A stretch of 64,000 bases of DNA from Spirulinaceae cyanobacterium SM2_1_0 (lineage in GTDB: Bacteria > Cyanobacteriota > Cyanobacteriia > Cyanobacteriales > Spirulinaceae): positions 66,923-130,922 of the forward strand of contig JAAUTY010000004.1 in the NCBI GenBank assembly GCA_012031265.1, in the 5' to 3' direction. Numbering within the stretch: position 1 is the stretch's first letter; every line of letters starts with the position of its first letter. Shown in pieces: positions 43,261-52,674 of the stretch. Position numbers and translations under genes: made by a program. The notes beneath the pieces were generated by a model. That model was not told the DNA's origin, ran no database searches, and worked only from the letters and a program-made list of their open reading frames with translations.

Positions 43261-43464
43261 ATGTCCAATCCGGCAGATCTGTCTCTGGAGCAGCAATTTA
43301 GTCTGCGTTCCTTTGAGACTCAGGTGCAAAAGATGAGCCGCGAACAGGCTCAAGACTTCTTGGTGAAGCTTTACGAGCAGATGTTGGCTCGGGAGAATAT
43401 GTACAAGGAGTTCATCAAACACGAGTGGGGTATCGGCCCCAGTGTCTGGTCTGGTCAATCGTAA
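43261..43464 (+). CDS. nblA: NblA phycobilisome degradation protein
   Basis: A 67-residue protein with the NblA signature: LSLEQQFSLRSFETQVQKMS, then EQAQDFLVKLYEQMLARENM and YKEFIKHEWGIGP. NblA is a small helical adaptor that binds phycobiliproteins and Clp protease and triggers phycobilisome breakdown under nitrogen or sulfur starvation. The frame is open upstream to an ATG at 43174, but that is only about one base after the predicted transcription start. I take the ATG at 43261, with 43255 an alternative. Its presence shows that the organism has phycobilisomes. Confidence 0.93.
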   Translation: MSNPADLSLEQQFSLRSFETQVQKMSREQAQDFLVKLYEQMLARENMYKEFIKHEWGIGPSVWSGQS

Positions 43465-43819
43465 CCGCCGTTTACGACTGAGATTAGACGACCTCCTTTC
43501 TCTCGATCGTGCCTCGTTTTGGGTGGCAGGAGCTAGGGGTTCGGGGCGTCAGGCTCAGTTTTTCGATTGCAGATTGCGTCTCGACGATGCTGTTGGCTGC
43601 TTAGAGTTTTGGGCTTGCGATCTTGATCTAGCAGGCTGTCTGCGATCGCTGCTACCCTTCACATCAGCGACTCAAACCACTTTATTGCCTCTCGACACGC
43701 CTAGCCTTGCTACAAACGGCTTAGGAACGCGAAAAAATTGCTCGGCACTCGAATCATGTGGCTACGATGCAGAGCATTCCTGAATCTGTGCCTGAAAGCG
43801 AAGATACGATTGCGGGCGG
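43465..43819. other. Gap between nblA and the M48 gene remnant
   Basis: About 355 bp without a credible gene. The short frames here have no recognisable features, and I see no terminator or repeat. Confidence 0.45.
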
Positions 43820-46157
43820 CTAGACCTGCCAGATGAGCAGCGCCCCCCAAGAGGCGGCGGCGATCGCCAAGCCCGTCACCCAGACCGGATAACCGCTGCG
43901 AGTCACCGGCTGCGCCTTGACCTGGATCAGATCGACATCGATCCAGGGCATACTGCCGCGCCGAAACCAGCCCAGTACCGTTACCTCCTGCCCGACGAAT
44001 TGCTCGGGGCGGGGCGGCAGCGGCGAGAGATTGCCGACCTGACCCAGCTTTGAGACGAAGTGCAGCTTAATGTCGCCGGTGGTGGTTTGCAGGATTAAAT
44101 CTTGTCCTAACCAGTTTTTCAAACCCCGCCGTCCCAGCAGTTTGCCGGTGAGGCGCAGACTACGATTCTGCGGCGGTACGGCGTCGGGATCGTTGAGTAA
44201 ATCCTCTAGGCGCGGGTCGCGGGAGCGGGGGGAGACGCGGACATCGGGGAAGTAGCCGTTGATCCAGATGATGATGCTGAGGCTGAAGGCGATGAGGACG
44301 CAGGCGGCCCACAGGGGAGCTGGCTCGCGCAACCAGAGTAGACTCCAGAGCGCCCGCAGCGATCGCCCCGGTTGCAGCAGATTAAACTCCGAGGGCACGG
44401 CATTGTAAAACCAGATCAATCGCCAGAGCGGCAGCGGCAGCCAAGCATCCGCCCAACTGGAAAAAGCACCCAGGAGCCACAGCGCGAGGCGGGCTGCTGT
44501 GCCGAGGATGACGCCGGACAGCACCGCACTCTGCAAAATCGGCAGCGCCCGATAACTATTCTTCAGTTTCAGGAGGTGATCGCGCCAAGTCGCCGGTGGC
44601 GGCACGACCGGCGGCAAGTCGATTTCGGGTTGCAAGCCCCAGTGGTTGCCGTAGCGGTTGAGCAGATAGAGGCGATCGCCCAGCAGTGGGTGGGCATTGA
44701 CCAGCGCTAGCCAGTGGCGGTAGGGGTTGCGGCACTCCCAGGTCAGCACCGAGTCAAACGGCGTTTTATCCGGCAGGCTGCCGAGGCTCACGGCTTGCCG
44801 CACGCCCACGGGCATCAGTAGTTCCATGCCTTCGAGCAAACCGCTGGTCTGCTCGCGGCGCTCGACGTGTTGCGCGAGACCGATGGCAATTTTTAGCAGG
44901 GCGCGGCTGAGGGCATTGGGGTTGCCGGTAAATTCGGCGGCGAGGCGATCGCTGTAGTACCAGCGGCGACGGGCTACATAGAGCAGCGGCAAGCGCCAGA
45001 GCCAGAAGGCCCCGTAGGCGAGCGTCGCGATCAGACCGCCCAGCCAGCGGGCGATCGCCGCTAGCCACGATGGCAGCGACTTGACCAAGCGGGCGTGACT
45101 GGCTTCGCCCCAACGCGCCGCCTGTTCGTATACCCAGAAGGGAAGTTGCAGGAAGCTGACCGCCGCTGCCATGAAGAGAGCATGACGTTGGGCGATCGCC
45201 GCGAATTGCAGCGCACGATCGTGGCGAGTTCGTCATCTGTCAGGATCGCCAACAACCCTTCGCTGAGGGTGATGCGCGCCGTGCGTGGCAGGTGACCGTA
45301 GGCGATCGCCACCGGCGCGTCTGTTGGCAACAAGCGCAACTGGGGTAGCGGCCAACGCTGTTGGCGGGCCAACTTTTGTAAAACTTTCGCCGTTTCGGGA
45401 TGTTGCGACGCGAGGCGGTGCAGAGCATAGGGCGTCTGGCCATAGCGCCAGCGCAGCCAGACATCCAGCAGCCAGGGCGAGCCGACCAGCAAAATCCCCA
45501 GCAGCAAGAGGATGGCATGGAAAGGCTGGGTGAGCGAGGGGTAAAACCAGCCGGGGAGTTGTGGGCCGGGTAGGGCGACACTCGTGCGGTAGATGGCGAT
45601 CGCGCTCCATTCCAGGCTCACACGCACCAGCCAAATCAGGGCGAAGGTGGCGATCGCCTGCCACAGCCACAGTTGCCGCAGCTTCAGGGGGCGCAACCGC
45701 CGCCAGCTACTGGCACGCTCGGCATTGCGCCAGTTGCGACCGGGCACAAAGAGAGCCGGTGTTGCCGTGGCGCTGCCTTGCTCATAGGGAGCTGGCAACT
45801 TTGCCGCTGGGGCTGTTGCCGTCGCCCCGGCTTGCTGGTTTGACGGTTGCCCTGTTCCTCCGGCGGCCGGAACTGTTGGGCGCTAGCCCGCCGCTGACGC
45901 GCGGTGAGGTCGGCGAGGGTTTTGGCTGCCCAGGGATGTTCGTCGGGAAATTGCGCGAGTTGCTGACAGAGTTGCAGCGCCTCCTGGGGGCGGTTGGCAC
46001 GTTCGTAGGTGACGACGAGGGCTTGCTGGGCGCGGCTGATCGTTGCCGTGTCCAATTCAACTTCGCAGACGCTGCGAAAATGGGTGATCGCCGTCTCGTA
46101 GTCACCGGCGCGAAACGCAGCCTCACCGGCTGCAAAACTTGGCTCTGGTGCCACCAT
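43820..46157 (-). pseudogene. M48-type metalloprotease gene broken by two frameshifts
   Basis: Three successive frames read as one cyanobacterial M48-like membrane protein of about 780 codons. Part 1 (46157 to about 45870) has a TPR-like N-terminus (FAAGEAAFRAGDYETAITHF, YERANRPQEALQLCQQL). The frame then shifts near 45860-45885 and continues as VPAAGGTGQPSNQQAG into the membrane part (LWLWQAIATFALIWLVRVSL) and the peptidase-like LSEGLLAILTDDELATIV. A second shift near 45200 leads to LQLPFWVYEQAARWGEASHA and the C-terminal membrane and soluble domains to 43820. The HExxH zinc motif expected just after DDELATIV is not readable in either frame. It is either a true pseudogene or two sequencing errors, but the lost active site argues for decay. 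Confidence 0.7.
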
Positions 46158-46564
46158 CTCTGCACCCCCCGGAAGCGATTTTGCTTTCCTCAAAGATAGC
46201 CTGTGACCGGACACTTGGCAGCTAGGTCGGCATCTCGTGCCGTTATTTGAGTTTTGGGTTTTGAGTTTTGGGGTTTGGGTTTTGAGTTTTGGGTTTTGAG
46301 TTTTGGGGTTTGGGTTCTGATATCAAGCCTGAGTGTTCTACCCGGTCGTGCATCAAGGAAGGGTGTGATGTAAACAAGAGGAGGAAGCCGGCAATAAGAA
46401 CACCATTTGCATCGGCTGAAAGCCTTCAAAATCAGAGCCTTCTGGCTTCCGCGTAGCGGGACTAAGGAGTGAGACTTACATTAAGTTCCAAATTGTGAGT
46501 TTTGAACTTTGAGTAAGCTCTGCCACTCAAAATTCAAAACTAAGAACTCAAAACTCATCCATTC
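46158..46564. other. Gap between the M48 remnant and the amylase
   Basis: About 400 bp without a gene. It holds the 35-bp G/T tandem repeat at 46251-46320 and, at about 46450-46555, sequence related in reverse orientation to the MITE-like family (CCGCGTAGCGGGACTAAGG and AACTCAAAACTC-type strings). Confidence 0.5.
46251..46320. repeat. Tandem 35-bp G/T-rich repeat, telomere-like
   Basis: Two adjacent 35-bp units, 46251-46285 and 46286-46320, differ at one base. Each contains TTTTGGG, TTTTGAG and TTTTGGGG blocks, so the strand carries six runs of three or four G separated by T-rich spacers and could form G-quadruplexes. It lies just upstream of the broken M48 gene. Confidence 0.75.
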
Positions 46565-48196
46565 CTAACCCAGGTTCAGCTTCGCCAGCTTCGGATTCTG
46601 CTCCACCCAGACGGACACCGAGCCACCGCGACAGCGAAACTCCGCCCAGCCGTATGCGTTGGTGTGAATCGGCTCGGGGATGTGGCCGGTGATGTCGTAG
46701 AAGTCGGTATTGGGTTTGCCAACTTCCATCCACTTGTGACCGGCGGGGCCGTCGCTGAGCAGCACGGCTAGGGCATAGGGATGCTGCGCGGAACCCAAAC
46801 GAGTCCAGCCGATGGTGTTGAAGTGGTCGATGTAGTCGTACTGCGGGCCGTAGGCGAAATGCTGGCGGGCGAAGAGGAGGCGATCGATGATCCAGCGATG
46901 CGAATCCAGCCAGATTTCGTATTCGTTGCCGTCGCGACCGCGATCGCGATAATGCGCGCCGTAGTAGTCAGCGTAGAAGACGCAGGGATAGCCCTGCTCG
47001 CGCAGCAAAATAATCGCATAGGCGAGGGGCTTAAACCACGGTTCGACGACGGCTTCCAGGGATTGCAGCGGTTGCGTATCGTGGTTTTCCACCAGCGTCA
47101 CCGCGAACAGCGGCAGCTCCTTCATCAGCGTGCCGTCAAAGAGGCGGCGGAGGTCGTAGTGTCCCCCAGCTTTGCTGGCTTTGTGGAAGTTGTGATGGAG
47201 GGGGGCATCGAAGAGGTTGAGCCGCCCGCCGGCATTGCCGATGTACCAGCTCAGCGTGGCGAAGTTGTACGACCAATATTCACCGACACAGAACAGGTCA
47301 CGGCCGCTATGTGCTTCCAGGTGATCCAGCCAGTCGTTGAAGAAGTCGCCGTTGATGTGCTTGATCGCATCCAGCCGGAAGCCATCCGCGCCAATATTGT
47401 CCAGGAGCCAGCGCCCCCAATGCTTTAGCTCGCCTCGAACTTCGGGATGGTCGATGTCGAGGTCACAGCCCATGAGGTAGTCGAAGTTGCCCCGCTCCCA
47501 ATCAACTTTGGTGTCAAACTGCTTCTCCGCTACGCGCCAGACGGCCTGGAAGTTCGGCTCGTAGCTGTTGTAGTCCACGGCGTCGAAGTGCCACCAGTGC
47601 CATTTGAAGTCGGAATGTCGCTTGCCGCGACCGGGAAACTCGAAGCCTGTCCAAGACTTGATGCGGCGGCGATCGCCCAGGGGACGGTGGCGATTATTGG
47701 GATCACAGGGAACTGCATCAAACTCTTCTTCGTAGTCCGCCGCCATCTTGTGGTTGAAGACGACATCGGCGTAAACTTGCATCCCGCGATCGCGGCAGGC
47801 CTTGACCGCCGCGACATACTCATCTTTAGTGCCGTACTTGGTGCGAATTGTGCCCTGCTGCTCAAATTCCCCCAAGTCAAAGAGGTCATAGATGCCATAG
47901 CCGACATCGAAGCCGCCGCCGATGCCCTTGTAGGCGGGCGGTAGCCAGAGCGCGGTGAAACCCGCCTCGACCAGCTCGGGTGCGGCCTGTGCGAGGCGCT
48001 GCCAGTGCTGACCGTCGGCGGGAATGTACCAGTGAAACCATTGCATCATCGTGCCGTTGACTTCGGCGGGCGCTTTGGTGCTGGCGAGGTCGCTGGCGTG
48101 GGACTGCATCCAGTCCTGGAGAGTGTCCGGAGCCTCAGCCGTATCCTTGCCGAGGTTGGCAAACTGCTGCTTGAGTTGCTGAAACGGATTGGGCAT
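46565..48196 (-). CDS. Alpha-amylase, GH13 family
   Basis: A 543-residue glycoside hydrolase with the GH13 catalytic regions: I, VYADVVFNHKM; II, GFRLDAIKHI (nucleophile Asp); III, FCVGEYWSY (acid Glu); IV, TLVENHDTQPL. The domain layout and the WYIPADGQHWQRLAQAAPEL region resemble the GH13_5 liquefying amylases. There is no signal peptide, so it is probably intracellular and acts on glycogen or maltodextrins. I chose the ATG at 48196 (MPNPFQQLKQQ); the longer frame from 48274 is unlikely. It is divergent from the aldose epimerase gene. Confidence 0.93.
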   Translation of the reverse strand: MPNPFQQLKQQFANLGKDTAEAPDTLQDWMQSHASDLASTKAPAEVNGTMMQWFHWYIPADGQHWQRLAQAAPELVEAGFTALWLPPAYKGIGGGFDVGYGIYDLFDLGEFEQQGTIRTKYGTKDEYVAAVKACRDRGMQVYADVVFNHKMAADYEEEFDAVPCDPNNRHRPLGDRRRIKSWTGFEFPGRGKRHSDFKWHWWHFDAVDYNSYEPNFQAVWRVAEKQFDTKVDWERGNFDYLMGCDLDIDHPEVRGELKHWGRWLLDNIGADGFRLDAIKHINGDFFNDWLDHLEAHSGRDLFCVGEYWSYNFATLSWYIGNAGGRLNLFDAPLHHNFHKASKAGGHYDLRRLFDGTLMKELPLFAVTLVENHDTQPLQSLEAVVEPWFKPLAYAIILLREQGYPCVFYADYYGAHYRDRGRDGNEYEIWLDSHRWIIDRLLFARQHFAYGPQYDYIDHFNTIGWTRLGSAQHPYALAVLLSDGPAGHKWMEVGKPNTDFYDITGHIPEPIHTNAYGWAEFRCRGGSVSVWVEQNPKLAKLNLG

Positions 48197-48412
48197 GATG
48201 GCTAGCGAGTGATGGGGGCAACGCGGGGCAATGCTCGCCAGCATTCTAAGCGATGCAGCTCGCAACTGGATCAATAACTCTGCCGCGATCGCGCTGCACC
48301 CACCCGAGCACGCAACTGGGATCAGCTCCCTTAACCTGGATGTAATCTTTGGCTAACCTGCTGCGTCCCATCCTGTGGGAATTTAGGGGCAGTTGTTTTT
48401 AGGATCTGTGCT

Positions 48413-49282
48413 ATGCCCGCGATCGCCGTCCAGGAAAACCAATACGAGACCTACATCCTCACTGACGAGAGCGCTCAGGCTCAACTCAGCGTCGTTCCTG
48501 AGCGCGGTGGCATCATCACGAGCTGGCAAGTCCAAGGTCAAGAAATCTTTTATCTCGACGCTGAGCGGTTCAAAGATCCGACGCTCTCCGTGCGTGGCGG
48601 GATTCCGCTGCTCTTCCCGATCTGCGGCAACTTGGTGGGTGATGCCTACACCCTCGATGGGAAAAATTATTCGCTGGTGCAGCATGGCTTCGCGCGCACC
48701 TCGCCCTGGCAGGTCACGCAGCAAGCGACGGCGGACGGAGCCTGCTTGACCGTGACGCTCAAGAGCAATGAGGCGACGCGCCCGGTCTATCCCTTCGAGT
48801 TTGAGCTGGACTATACCTACACTCTCAAAGGCAAGACGCTGGAACTGCGGCAGCGGCATACCAATCTGTCATCGCAGCCGATGCCGTTTTCGACGGGGAT
48901 TCATCCTTACTTCGCGATCGCCGACAAACGCCAACTCACAGTCACGATTCCCTCAGATCAGTACCAAATCAAGGGGGATGCGACGGTTCAAACTTTCGAT
49001 GGGCCGTTTGATTTTGACCAGGATGAAATTGACTACGCCTTCATCAATTTGACCGGTCAGACGGCGACGGCATTCGATGCCGCTCGCCAGCTAAAACTCA
49101 GCATCCATTTCGATTCTCACTACTCCACGCTGGTTTTTTGGGCGGTCAAGGGTAAGGATTTTTACTGTTTGGAGCCTTGGACCGGCCCCCGCAATGCACT
49201 CAACACGGGTCACAATCTTTTGATCGTTGCGCCCGGGGACAGCCTGGAGACCGTGATCTCGCTGACGGTTGAGGTGGGTTGA
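48413..49282 (+). CDS. Aldose 1-epimerase family protein
   Basis: A 289-residue galactose-mutarotase-like protein. It has LSVVPERGGIITSWQVQGQE, RGGIPLLFPICGNLVGD and STGIHPYFAIADKRQLTV (His near residue 166), and ends VAPGDSLETVISLTVEVG. Such proteins interconvert sugar anomers, or act as glucose-6-phosphate epimerases of the YeaD type. It is divergent from the amylase, fitting a glycogen/sugar role. The last 75 bp of the gene plus flanking DNA are duplicated 3.8 kb downstream beyond the ROCO cassette. Confidence 0.9.
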   Translation: MPAIAVQENQYETYILTDESAQAQLSVVPERGGIITSWQVQGQEIFYLDAERFKDPTLSVRGGIPLLFPICGNLVGDAYTLDGKNYSLVQHGFARTSPWQVTQQATADGACLTVTLKSNEATRPVYPFEFELDYTYTLKGKTLELRQRHTNLSSQPMPFSTGIHPYFAIADKRQLTVTIPSDQYQIKGDATVQTFDGPFDFDQDEIDYAFINLTGQTATAFDAARQLKLSIHFDSHYSTLVFWAVKGKDFYCLEPWTGPRNALNTGHNLLIVAPGDSLETVISLTVEVG

Positions 49283-49326
49283 CCCCTACCACAGTCCCAG
49301 CACGATCGCGGTGGCGGGCGATCGCC
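49207..49326. repeat. Direct repeat, left copy (epimerase 3' end)
   Basis: These bases, covering the last codons and stop of the epimerase gene plus about 44 bp downstream, recur at 53049-53168 in direct orientation with about 90% identity by eye. The left copy is the functional one, being in frame with the gene. The pair brackets the ROCO-XisH-XisI-small-protein cassette. Confidence 0.85.
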
Positions 49327-49694
49327 AGCCCACGCCAGCCTCGGAGAAATCTTGAACAGTCCAGCGTTTGAGGGTGGCGGGGTTGGGGCTGGGGAGGGTC
49401 TCAGCGGCGGGGGTCATGGCAGCCAGCGGGCTAATCATTGTCGGTGGCGGCGACCCCATCCTCAATCCGGTCTCTATACCCCAGAAATCGAAGACCCTCA
49501 CCCAACCTACGCCTCGCTGGGAGAGGGCTTCTGGCTCCCTGCTCCCGGCTTGGGAGCAGGGCTGGGGATGAGGGGCGAGGCTTGGGTGCCCAGCATAGGA
49601 TTGGGGATCAATGACAGTATTGAATCGCATCGCCATCTATGCCGTCCTCTACTAGGAATGCTTCGACCCAATATCGGTCGGTCTATTGAGCTGG
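49327..49694. other. Noncoding sequence left of the ROCO cassette
   Basis: About 370 bp between the left direct repeat and the MITE-like element. It shows G-rich and intergenic-repeat character (for example CCCTCACCCAACCTACGCC), and no gene can be supported. Confidence 0.4.
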
Positions 49695-49807
49695 CCTAGT
49701 ACAGGACGGCGGAAATGAGATGCCCATTCAAAATCTCCAGGATTCCCGTATTGCAGGCACTCAGAACTCAAAATTTAGAACTCAAAACTCCGCGTAGCGG
49801 TACTAGG
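49695..49807. repeat. MITE-like element, copy A
   Basis: A 113-bp unit with terminal inverted repeats CCTAGTAC and GTACTAGG. Inside are AATGAGATGCC, a GCAGGCACTCAGAACTC block, and the A-rich string AACTCAAAATTTAGAACTC before CCGCGTAGCGG. Copy B at 53374-53486 has the same length and ends; copy C at 60028-60169 is degenerate. It lies 59 bp upstream of the ROCO start codon. Confidence 0.75.
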
Positions 49808-49829
49808 CTGGTGAGCTTGGTAGGACTGA

Positions 49830-49851
49830 GTACAATATTGGGGAATTGTAC
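49830..49851 (+). promoter_or_regulatory. Palindrome overlapping a possible -10 of the ROCO cassette
   Basis: GTACAAT at 49830-49836 and ATTGTAC at 49845-49851 form a perfect 7-bp inverted repeat with an 8-base spacer, ending 15 bases before the ATG. The left arm includes TACAAT, a plausible -10. A repressor bound here would block the cassette promoter; no regulator gene is adjacent. Confidence 0.5.
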
Positions 49852-49866
49852 GGCGGTGGAGTGAGG

Positions 49867-51864
49867 ATGACGCAGGCAGAGTTGTTGGCGCTGATCGAGC
49901 AGGCGGCGGCAGAGGGCTGGACGGAGCTGGATCTGGCGGGGCAAGAGCTGACGGAGCTGCCGCCGGAGATTGGTCAGCTCCAGTCCCTGCAACAGCTCAA
50001 CCTCAGCGGCAACCAAATCAGCGAGATTCCCGCCGCCCTCGCTCAGCTCCAGTCCCTGCAACAGCTCAACCTCTGGGGCAACCAAATCCGCGAAATTCCT
50101 GATTGCTTAGAAACGCTGCCAAACCTCAAAAAACTCGATCTCCGCCGCAATCCGTTGCCGATCTCACCCGAAATCCTTGGTTCGCCTGATCCTGGCGCAG
50201 CTCCTGGCGCAGTCGAAGATATTTTCAATTACCTGCACCAACTGCAAAGCGGTAAGGTGCGACCGCTCAACGAAGCCAAGCTCCTGCTCGTCGGTCAGGG
50301 CAGCGTTGGCAAGACTTCGCTGGTCAATCGCCTGATTGACGGCACTTTCAACGAGCGCGAAGCCCAAACCGACGGCCTCCGCGTCCGCGAGTGGCGGGTG
50401 CATGTCAACAGCAAAGACGTGCGGCTAAATGTCTGGGACTTTGGCGGTCAGGAGATCTACCACGCCACCCACCAATTCTTCCTCACCAAACGCAGCCTCT
50501 ACCTGCTCGTCTGCAACTGCCGCACCAGCGAAGAAGAAAACCGCCTCGAATACTGGCTCAAGCTGATCCAGAGCTTCGGCGACCAGTCTCCGGTCATCAT
50601 CGTCGGCAACAAAAGCGACGAACAGCCCCTCGACATCAACCGCCGCGCCCTGCGCGACAAATACCCCAACATCCGTGCCATACTCGAAACCTCCTGCCAA
50701 GACGACCGGGGCATCGCCGAACTCCGCACCGCGATCGAGACCGCGATCGCCCAACTCCGCGAAGTCTACAACCTGCTGCCCCTCTCCTGGTTCAAGGTCA
50801 AAGAACAGCTCGAAGCGATGGAGCGCGACTTCATCTCCTACCCCGAATACATTGGCCTCTGCTACCAAAACCAAATCCCCGAAGAGCAGAATCAAGAACA
50901 GCTCATCGACCTCCTCCACAACCTCGGCCTCGTCCTCAACTTCCGCGACCACCCGCTGCTGCAAAACACCAACGTCCTCAACCCGGACTGGGTGACCCAA
51001 GGCGTCTACAGCCTGCTCAGCGATGACAGCCTCAAGACCGAGTCCCAAGGGATGCTCACCCCCGCCGACCTCAGCCGCGTCCTCGACCCCCAGCGCTACC
51101 CCACCAACCGCTACGACTACCTGTTTGAGCTGATGCAACAATTCCAGCTCTGCTTCGCCCTGCCCGACTGCCTCGCCCCCCGCTTTCTCATCCCCGGCCT
51201 GCTGCCAAAAGAAGAACCGGAAAAGGCGGGGCTGGACGGCGACAGGCTCGAATTCCAGTATCACTACCGCATCCTGCCCGATAGTGTCCTCTCGCGCTTC
51301 ACCGTTCTCAGCCACGAGAAGATCCATCAGCAAATCTGCTGGCGTAGTGGTGTCCTGCTCGCCTACCACGAAGGCGACGAAATCTATAACCTCGCCCGTA
51401 TCCGTGCCGACCGCGAAGACCGCAAAGTCTTCATCACCATCAGCGGCCGCGAGCAGACCCGCCGCGTTTTCCTCTCCCTGATCCGCGACACCTTCACCAA
51501 GATTCACCGCAGCTTCGCCAACCTGGAAGTCACCGAATGGGTGCCTGTCCCCGACCATCCCGACCATCCGCCCCTCGACTACCAAGAACTCCTCGGCCTC
51601 GAAGCAATGGGCGAGCGCGACTACCCGATCGGCAAACTCCGCATCCGCGTCGATCTTCGTAAACTCCTTGATGGCTACGAACCCCTAGAACGTCGCCAGC
51701 GATCGCAAAGGCGTGAGCGGGGCATTGATTTTGAGATTGAAGACACTGGACAATCTGGTATGCGGGTCAACGTCTACGATCAGCGCCGCCAGGTTAACCA
51801 ACATGGTCAAGGCGATAATTTTGGTGGCGATTCGGTGCAAGGCAACAAGACCGTCAATCCTTAA
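49867..51864 (+). CDS. ROCO protein: LRR-Roc-COR GTPase with C-terminal GDN-type motif
   Basis: A 665-residue ROCO-family protein. Residues 17-110 are short leucine-rich repeats (LQSLQQLNLSGNQISEIPAA, then LQSLQQLNLWGNQIREIPD). Residues 135-295 are the Roc GTPase with P-loop GQGSVGKT (143-150), switch DFGGQE (191-196) and NKSD (248-251). COR follows (about 300-600), including SWFKVKEQLEAMERDFISYP. The last 25 residues contain QHGQGDNFGGDSVQGNK, a Gly/Asp/Asn motif that recurs at the N-terminus of the small protein two genes downstream. There is no kinase or TIR effector, so an effector must act in trans; XisH, encoded 14 bp downstream, is the obvious candidate. ATG at 49867, preceded by a GGAG ribosome-binding site. 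Confidence 0.9.
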   Translation: MTQAELLALIEQAAAEGWTELDLAGQELTELPPEIGQLQSLQQLNLSGNQISEIPAALAQLQSLQQLNLWGNQIREIPDCLETLPNLKKLDLRRNPLPISPEILGSPDPGAAPGAVEDIFNYLHQLQSGKVRPLNEAKLLLVGQGSVGKTSLVNRLIDGTFNEREAQTDGLRVREWRVHVNSKDVRLNVWDFGGQEIYHATHQFFLTKRSLYLLVCNCRTSEEENRLEYWLKLIQSFGDQSPVIIVGNKSDEQPLDINRRALRDKYPNIRAILETSCQDDRGIAELRTAIETAIAQLREVYNLLPLSWFKVKEQLEAMERDFISYPEYIGLCYQNQIPEEQNQEQLIDLLHNLGLVLNFRDHPLLQNTNVLNPDWVTQGVYSLLSDDSLKTESQGMLTPADLSRVLDPQRYPTNRYDYLFELMQQFQLCFALPDCLAPRFLIPGLLPKEEPEKAGLDGDRLEFQYHYRILPDSVLSRFTVLSHEKIHQQICWRSGVLLAYHEGDEIYNLARIRADREDRKVFITISGREQTRRVFLSLIRDTFTKIHRSFANLEVTEWVPVPDHPDHPPLDYQELLGLEAMGERDYPIGKLRIRVDLRKLLDGYEPLERRQRSQRRERGIDFEIEDTGQSGMRVNVYDQRRQVNQHGQGDNFGGDSVQGNKTVNP

Positions 51865-51878
51865 CCTGACAACGGACA

Positions 51879-52289
51879 ATGGCGAAGGATCTATTCCACG
51901 ATGTTGTGAAGCAAGCACTGATTGCTGAAGGCTGGCAGATTACCCACGATCCGCTTCCTGTGGACTATGGCGATGTGCAAATGCAGATTGATCTGGGAGC
52001 TGAGCACCTGCTTGCTGCTGAGCGTGGGACGGAGAAAATTGCTGTCGAGGTGAAGAGTTTTCTCAGTCCCTCCGCCATCTCCGAGTTTCATACCGCAGCC
52101 GGACAATATTTCAATTACCGTCATGCTCTGGGAACCAAAGAACCGGAGAGAAAATTGTATCTAGCGGTTCCCAATGCGGTTTACGAGCAGTTCTTCAGAC
52201 TTCAGTTTGTCCAAGAAATTGTTCAAATCCAGGCAATCTTGTTGGTCGTTTACGAGCCGAAAACGGGGAGGATTCAATGGATAGGCTAG
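51879..52289 (+). CDS. xisH: XisH family PD-(D/E)XK-like protein
   Basis: A 136-residue XisH protein. It has AKDLFHDVVKQALIAEGWQI, then the nuclease-like core DLGAEHLLAAERGTEK and IAVEVKSFLSPSAISEFH (Asp, Glu-x-Lys), as in the PD-(D/E)XK fold. XisH was named as a factor for excision of the Anabaena fdxN element, but XisH-XisI pairs are scattered widely in cyanobacteria without any excision element, so another function, perhaps toxin-like or nuclease, is likely. It starts 14 bases after the ROCO stop and overlaps xisI by 13 bases. Confidence 0.93.
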   Translation: MAKDLFHDVVKQALIAEGWQITHDPLPVDYGDVQMQIDLGAEHLLAAERGTEKIAVEVKSFLSPSAISEFHTAAGQYFNYRHALGTKEPERKLYLAVPNAVYEQFFRLQFVQEIVQIQAILLVVYEPKTGRIQWIG

Positions 52290-52612
52290 AACACTATCGG
52301 CAAATCGTGCAAGCGATTCTCACTGAACGTAGTCGGATTCAGCCGGTGTATGGTGAGATTCAAATGAAGCTGCTGTTTGATCGGGAGCGCGATCGCTATC
52401 AGCTCCTCCGCACCGGCTGGCAGGACGAGCACCGCGTCTACGGCTCCCTGATTCACATCGATCTCGAAGGCGATAAAATCTGGATTCAATACGACGGGAC
52501 CGAAGTTGGCATCGCCAACGAACTGATCGAGCGCGGCATCCCCAAAACGGACATTGTCCTGGCATACCATTCACCTTTCATGCGTCAATATGATGGCTTT
52601 GCCGTCGGCTGA
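52277..52612 (+). CDS. xisI: XisI family protein
   Basis: A 111-residue XisI protein: MDRLEHYRQIVQAILTERSR, YQLLRTGWQDEHRVYGSLIH, IWIQYDGTEVGIANELIERG and the C-terminal VLAYHSPFMRQYDGFAVG. XisI always accompanies XisH and is thought to form a complex with it. Its frame opens within the last codons of xisH (13-base overlap), which implies coupled translation and near-equal expression. In this operon the pair follows a ROCO GTPase, an association worth examining. Confidence 0.93.
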   Translation: MDRLEHYRQIVQAILTERSRIQPVYGEIQMKLLFDRERDRYQLLRTGWQDEHRVYGSLIHIDLEGDKIWIQYDGTEVGIANELIERGIPKTDIVLAYHSPFMRQYDGFAVG

Positions 52613-52674
52613 ACATTGTGGCGACTTCAACCGGTCTATTAGCGCGAACGAATACCCTACTGGAGAACCTCACC

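Noticed and set aside
50425..51585. A 386-codon open frame antisense to the ROCO gene
   Set aside because: It is the complementary shadow of a GC-rich coding region: hydrophobic and acidic low-complexity translation, no domain, while the sense frame has complete Roc-COR motifs.
51879..52612. XisH-XisI as evidence for a developmental excision element here
   Set aside because: No XisF-type recombinase and no interrupted nif gene in the window; the pair is common without such elements.
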